Positions 61,460 to 64,000 of a DNA stretch of 64,000 bases are shown piece after piece; the first letter of the stretch is position 1, and every line of letters starts with the position of its first letter. This DNA is from Candidatus Zixiibacteriota bacterium. Its GTDB lineage: Bacteria; Zixibacteria; MSB-5A5; GN15; JAAZOE01. The translations under genes and the position numbers were made by a program. The notes under the pieces are model-generated. The model worked only from the letters and a program-made list of their open reading frames with translations. It had not been told where the DNA came from and did not search any database. The DNA lies in NCBI GenBank assembly GCA_030668485.1, contig DAOUTW010000002.1, forward strand, positions 1 through 64,000, read 5' to 3'.

Positions 61460-62191
61460 ATGGCTTATTTATCGGTGAAATTGGATCATGTGGCCGCGCT
61501 AAGGGCGGCTCGTCGAGGACAAAAACCTCTGCCGTCGCAGGCGGCGACGCTGGCCGAACTGGCCGGCGCCGACAGCATTACCGTGCATATGCGCAACGAC
61601 CGGCGGCATATCAAAGAAAAAGATATCTTCGTCCTCAAGCAAACAGCCGGGACCCGGCTGGTTATCGAAGTCGCGCCGACCGAGGAAAACCTGGCCAGGG
61701 TACTTGAGGCCAAACCATATATGGTAACGCTCATACCGGAACTGGAACGGGAGATTACCACCCAGTCAGGACTGACTCTTGACGAAGATTATGAAATCAT
61801 ACAGGAAATGGTGCAGCGGTTACAAGCCGTTGATATAAAGGCCTCGGTGCATATCGAGCCGGATGCCGATATTGTCAAACGGGCCTCGAAAATCGGTGTC
61901 GATGCCGTGAAGTTGCATACCGGATTCTATGCCGGAGCCCGTACCGAGGAAGAGGGCCTCGCCGAACTGGGTAAAATCGAGCGCGCTGCCAAGGCAGCGG
62001 GAAAGGCCGACCTGATGGTCATCGCCGGGCAGGGGCTGGATTATCAAAATCTCGGTCCGCTGGTCAAACTGGGTGTCATTGACGAATTTACCATCGGGCA
62101 GGCGATAGTGGCTCATGCGGTGATGGTCGGGATGCATCAGGCGGTGCGCGATACATTAGAAATTATCCGCTATGAAGGCGCCGGAGTTTAA
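61460..62191 (+). CDS. pdxJ: Pyridoxine 5'-phosphate synthase
   Basis: PdxJ joins 3-amino-acetone phosphate derivative and deoxyxylulose phosphate to give pyridoxine 5'-phosphate. The TIM-barrel motifs LSVKLDHVAALRAARRGQ, ITVHMRNDRRHIKEKDI and VDAVKLHTGFYAGA are visible, and the end GQAIVAHAVMVGMHQAV is typical. AAGGAGAT lies 7 nt before the ATG. Confidence 0.96.
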   Translation: MAYLSVKLDHVAALRAARRGQKPLPSQAATLAELAGADSITVHMRNDRRHIKEKDIFVLKQTAGTRLVIEVAPTEENLARVLEAKPYMVTLIPELEREITTQSGLTLDEDYEIIQEMVQRLQAVDIKASVHIEPDADIVKRASKIGVDAVKLHTGFYAGARTEEEGLAELGKIERAAKAAGKADLMVIAGQGLDYQNLGPLVKLGVIDEFTIGQAIVAHAVMVGMHQAVRDTLEIIRYEGAGV

Positions 62192-62199
62192 TTCGATCC

Positions 62200-63183
62200 A
62201 TGGAAAAGGGATATCGCAAAGAGACAGTGACCGTACCGGAAGAAATAGAACCGGTGCGCCTCGATAAATACCTGGCATCGGTGCCGGAGCTTGATCTGTC
62301 GAGAGCTTTCATTCAAAATATAGCGGGCAAAGGCCTGATCTCTCTTGCCGGTAAGCCTGCCGATAAAAAACTGAAATTGAAAGGCGGCGAAGTCATTGAA
62401 TTAATGATACCGCCGCCCGAACTGCCCGACCTGACACCGGAAGATATTCCTCTCGATATAGCCTATGACGATGAACATCTGGCGGTGATAAACAAACCGG
62501 TCGGACTGGTGGTCCATCCCGCACCGGGAAATCTCAATCACACCCTGGTCAATGCCCTGCTGCATCATTTCGGAACATTATCCCATGATTCAGGAGGACT
62601 CCGACCAGGGATAATCCATCGGCTCGATAAAAACACATCCGGATTATTGTTGGTCGCCAAGACCGATTCGGTGGCCCGCCGGTTGCGGCAGCAATTATCC
62701 GATCGCAAAATCACCAAAATATATCACGCCGTCACCTGTGGTCATATGCCGGATGATTCAGGGACGATAGATCTTCCGATTGGGCGGTCGTTGAAGGACC
62801 GCAAGAAAATGATCGTCACCAATTTGAAGTCACGCGAAGCGATCACGCGGTATAAGGTCCTGAACCAGTACCGCCTCAATGATTTGGTGGAAATAAACCT
62901 GGTGACCGGGAGAACCCATCAAATAAGGGTGCACCTGACTCACATGAACCGGCCGGTGCTGGGCGATGCTGAATACGGCGGTTGTGAGAAATGGGTGAAA
63001 GGGATCGAACCGACTCAAAAAAGAACCGCCCGGGCTTTGCTCGATTTGATCGACCGTCAGGCGCTCCATGCCAAAAGCCTGACTTTCATCCATCCGATAA
63101 CGGAAAAAGAAATTTCTGTCACCAGTGAATTGCCGGACGATATGGCCCGGCTGATTGAGATGCTCGAAGAAAAACCGCTCTGA
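62200..63183 (+). CDS. RluA/RluD-family rRNA pseudouridine synthase
   Basis: An N-terminal S4 RNA-binding domain (about 18-75, VRLDKYLASVPELDLSRAF) precedes the catalytic domain with IIHRLDKNTSGLLLVAKT, in which D143 is the catalytic Asp. Later motifs TGRTHQIRVHLTHMNRPVLGD and ALHAKSLTFIHP fit the RluD type. It isomerises uridines in 23S rRNA; the exact site cannot be told from sequence. It lies 8 bp after pdxJ and converges with the methyltransferase gene. Confidence 0.93.
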   Translation: MEKGYRKETVTVPEEIEPVRLDKYLASVPELDLSRAFIQNIAGKGLISLAGKPADKKLKLKGGEVIELMIPPPELPDLTPEDIPLDIAYDDEHLAVINKPVGLVVHPAPGNLNHTLVNALLHHFGTLSHDSGGLRPGIIHRLDKNTSGLLLVAKTDSVARRLRQQLSDRKITKIYHAVTCGHMPDDSGTIDLPIGRSLKDRKKMIVTNLKSREAITRYKVLNQYRLNDLVEINLVTGRTHQIRVHLTHMNRPVLGDAEYGGCEKWVKGIEPTQKRTARALLDLIDRQALHAKSLTFIHPITEKEISVTSELPDDMARLIEMLEEKPL

Positions 63184-64000
63184 TTACTTCAGCTTCCGCA
63201 TAATCGGTACAAAACGCCAGGCCGCTTTGTCATTCGACAGCAAGATATTCTTGTCGATAGCCCCGTAAGTATCCACTATTTCAAACCGTCCGGCCAATTG
63301 ATTCAAGGCCTCAAAAGTTTTAATCGAGCAGCGGCGATAACGATCGGGGAAATCATAATGGGTCGTCCCATCGGGCGTGGTGACAGTGAATGACACAGTA
63401 ACATCATCGATCTCCGTCATCGGATCGAACTTCTGGTCATCGCCGCCCCAATTGGAATCAACCGTAATATCACCGCGGGTCATCGACCAGACGGTCTCAG
63501 CCGATTTTCCCTCATCGCCATAGAAATCGCGCGGGTGCGCGGTTGAGATGATATAAATACCGTTGTCATTGAGCAGATCGGCGACACAGTTAAAATTATC
63601 GAGAATATCCTGATTGGTCTGTAGTTGCGCGAAAGATGCCATCAGGATATAGACCAGGTCATACTTTTTATCCGATTTATAATAACGCATGTCGCCTTCG
63701 ATGATCTCGCATGACAGTCCTTCTTTCTCAACCAATCCGCGAGTATAGGCAACCATATTCGGCTCCAGGTCGAGGCCGCCTGAAATGATGCCGCGCCGCG
63801 ACATTTCGCGAGTATGATAAGCCGGACCGCAGGCGATCTCCAGAGCCGACTTGATTTCCCGCCCGGCATGTTCTCTGGCAATATCAAGAAGGAAATCCAC
63901 CTCTTTGCCGGCGTCGCGAAAGTCAAAGGCGATATCATATAACTCGGGAATGGTATAGACCTGCCCGATTTTAGAAGCCTTGATAATTTTTTTGTCATTA
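63184..64000 (-). CDS. Class I SAM-dependent methyltransferase, 5' end outside the window
   Basis: Motif I (KSALEIACGPAYHTREM), strand 2 (GGLDLEPNMVAYTRGL) and FDLVYILMASFAQL-like motif IV (YDLVYILMASFAQLQT) show a SAM methyltransferase. A GTG at 63900 gives 238 residues, but the same frame stays open to the right edge and reads IPELYDIAFDFRDAGKEV, a typical N-terminus of this family. The true start must lie near or beyond 64000. The gene is therefore partial. The substrate is unknown. Confidence 0.85.
   Translation of the reverse strand, partial: NDKKIIKASKIGQVYTIPELYDIAFDFRDAGKEVDFLLDIAREHAGREIKSALEIACGPAYHTREMSRRGIISGGLDLEPNMVAYTRGLVEKEGLSCEIIEGDMRYYKSDKKYDLVYILMASFAQLQTNQDILDNFNCVADLLNDNGIYIISTAHPRDFYGDEGKSAETVWSMTRGDITVDSNWGGDDQKFDPMTEIDDVTVSFTVTTPDGTTHYDFPDRYRRCSIKTFEALNQLAGRFEIVDTYGAIDKNILLSNDKAAWRFVPIMRKLK

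Noticed and set aside
63642-63998. 118-codon frame at the right edge with an ATG at 63998
   Set aside because: It is in another frame than the methyltransferase, whose own frame stays open to the edge and carries the family motifs.
1-64000. tRNA or rRNA genes
   Set aside because: The intergenic regions were read for tRNA-like arms and rRNA segments; none was recognised.

Overview
The window carries a dissimilatory sulfate-reduction island of about 29 kb (17.5-46.5 kb). It is flanked on the left by secreted, dockerin-bearing proteins and on the right by methyltransferases, a tandem pseudopilin array and an ordinary housekeeping operon. Gene content suggests an anaerobic, Gram-negative bacterium of the FCB group. 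The candidate phylum Zixibacteria fits best, because small C-terminal dockerin modules end many unrelated exported proteins, one protein has a C-terminal domain like the type IX secretion sorting domain, and the sulfate-reduction genes are not in the usual deltaproteobacterial order. This placement is inferred from gene content; no rRNA gene is present.

Layout. (1) 0-13.2 kb: exported proteins, namely an S41-like protease with thrombospondin-3 repeats, a delta-60 repeat protein, an arylsulfotransferase-like protein, a YadA-head-like protein, two tandem C10 (streptopain-type) proteases and a mini-dockerin protein. (2) 13.3-17.1 kb: an AI-2E family permease and a long dockerin protein split by an in-frame UGA. 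(3) 17.4-24.4 kb: two cysteine-rich small proteins, sat-aprB-aprA on the minus strand and a solitary qmoC diverging from sat. (4) 24.5-25.3 kb: a REP-associated tyrosine transposase flanked by inverted REP hairpins. (5) 25.3-42.5 kb, minus strand: dsrA-dsrB-dsrD-dsrN-dsrL-dsrC-(RsbRD-like)-dsrM-dsrK-dsrJ-dsrO-dsrP, then an NADH-dependent CoA-disulfide/persulfide reductase with rhodanese domain, hemA, a siroheme dehydrogenase and a cobA-hemD fusion. (6) 42.9-46.5 kb: qmoA-qmoB, ended by a clear terminator. (7) 47-51 kb: a papain-like protease without signal peptide and a four-gene methyltransferase/TrmO-like cluster. (8) 51.2-56.8 kb: a protein with four tandem dockerins and four tandem GspG-like pseudopilins with fused C-terminal domains. 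(9) 57-64 kb: ricT-metG-tatD-rsmA-pdxJ-rluD and a methyltransferase that runs off the right edge.

How it works together. Sat activates sulfate to APS. AprBA reduces APS to sulfite with electrons expected from QmoABC. DsrAB with DsrC reduces sulfite, and DsrMKJOP closes the DsrC disulfide/trisulfide cycle with membrane electrons. DsrN and the hemA/siroheme/cobA-hemD genes supply the siroheme (siroamide) cofactor. DsrD together with the absence of dsrEFH points to the reductive direction. DsrL, first known from sulfur oxidisers, sits in the same operon.

The least expected signal is a set of 18-bp palindromes of the form TTGTGA-N6-TCACAA in front of sat, qmoC, dsrA and qmoA. In three promoters (qmoC, dsrA, qmoA) the palindrome lies 5-7 bp upstream of the -35 box. 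At sat one copy lies inside the -35/-10 spacer. This looks like one redox regulon (Rex- or HcpR/CRP-FNR-like) that ties the scattered sulfate-reduction units together. Other notable features are a C10 homopolymer in a pseudopilin gene (possible phase variation), the nonsense codon in the 789-residue dockerin protein, and covarying stems in the two REP copies beside the transposase.
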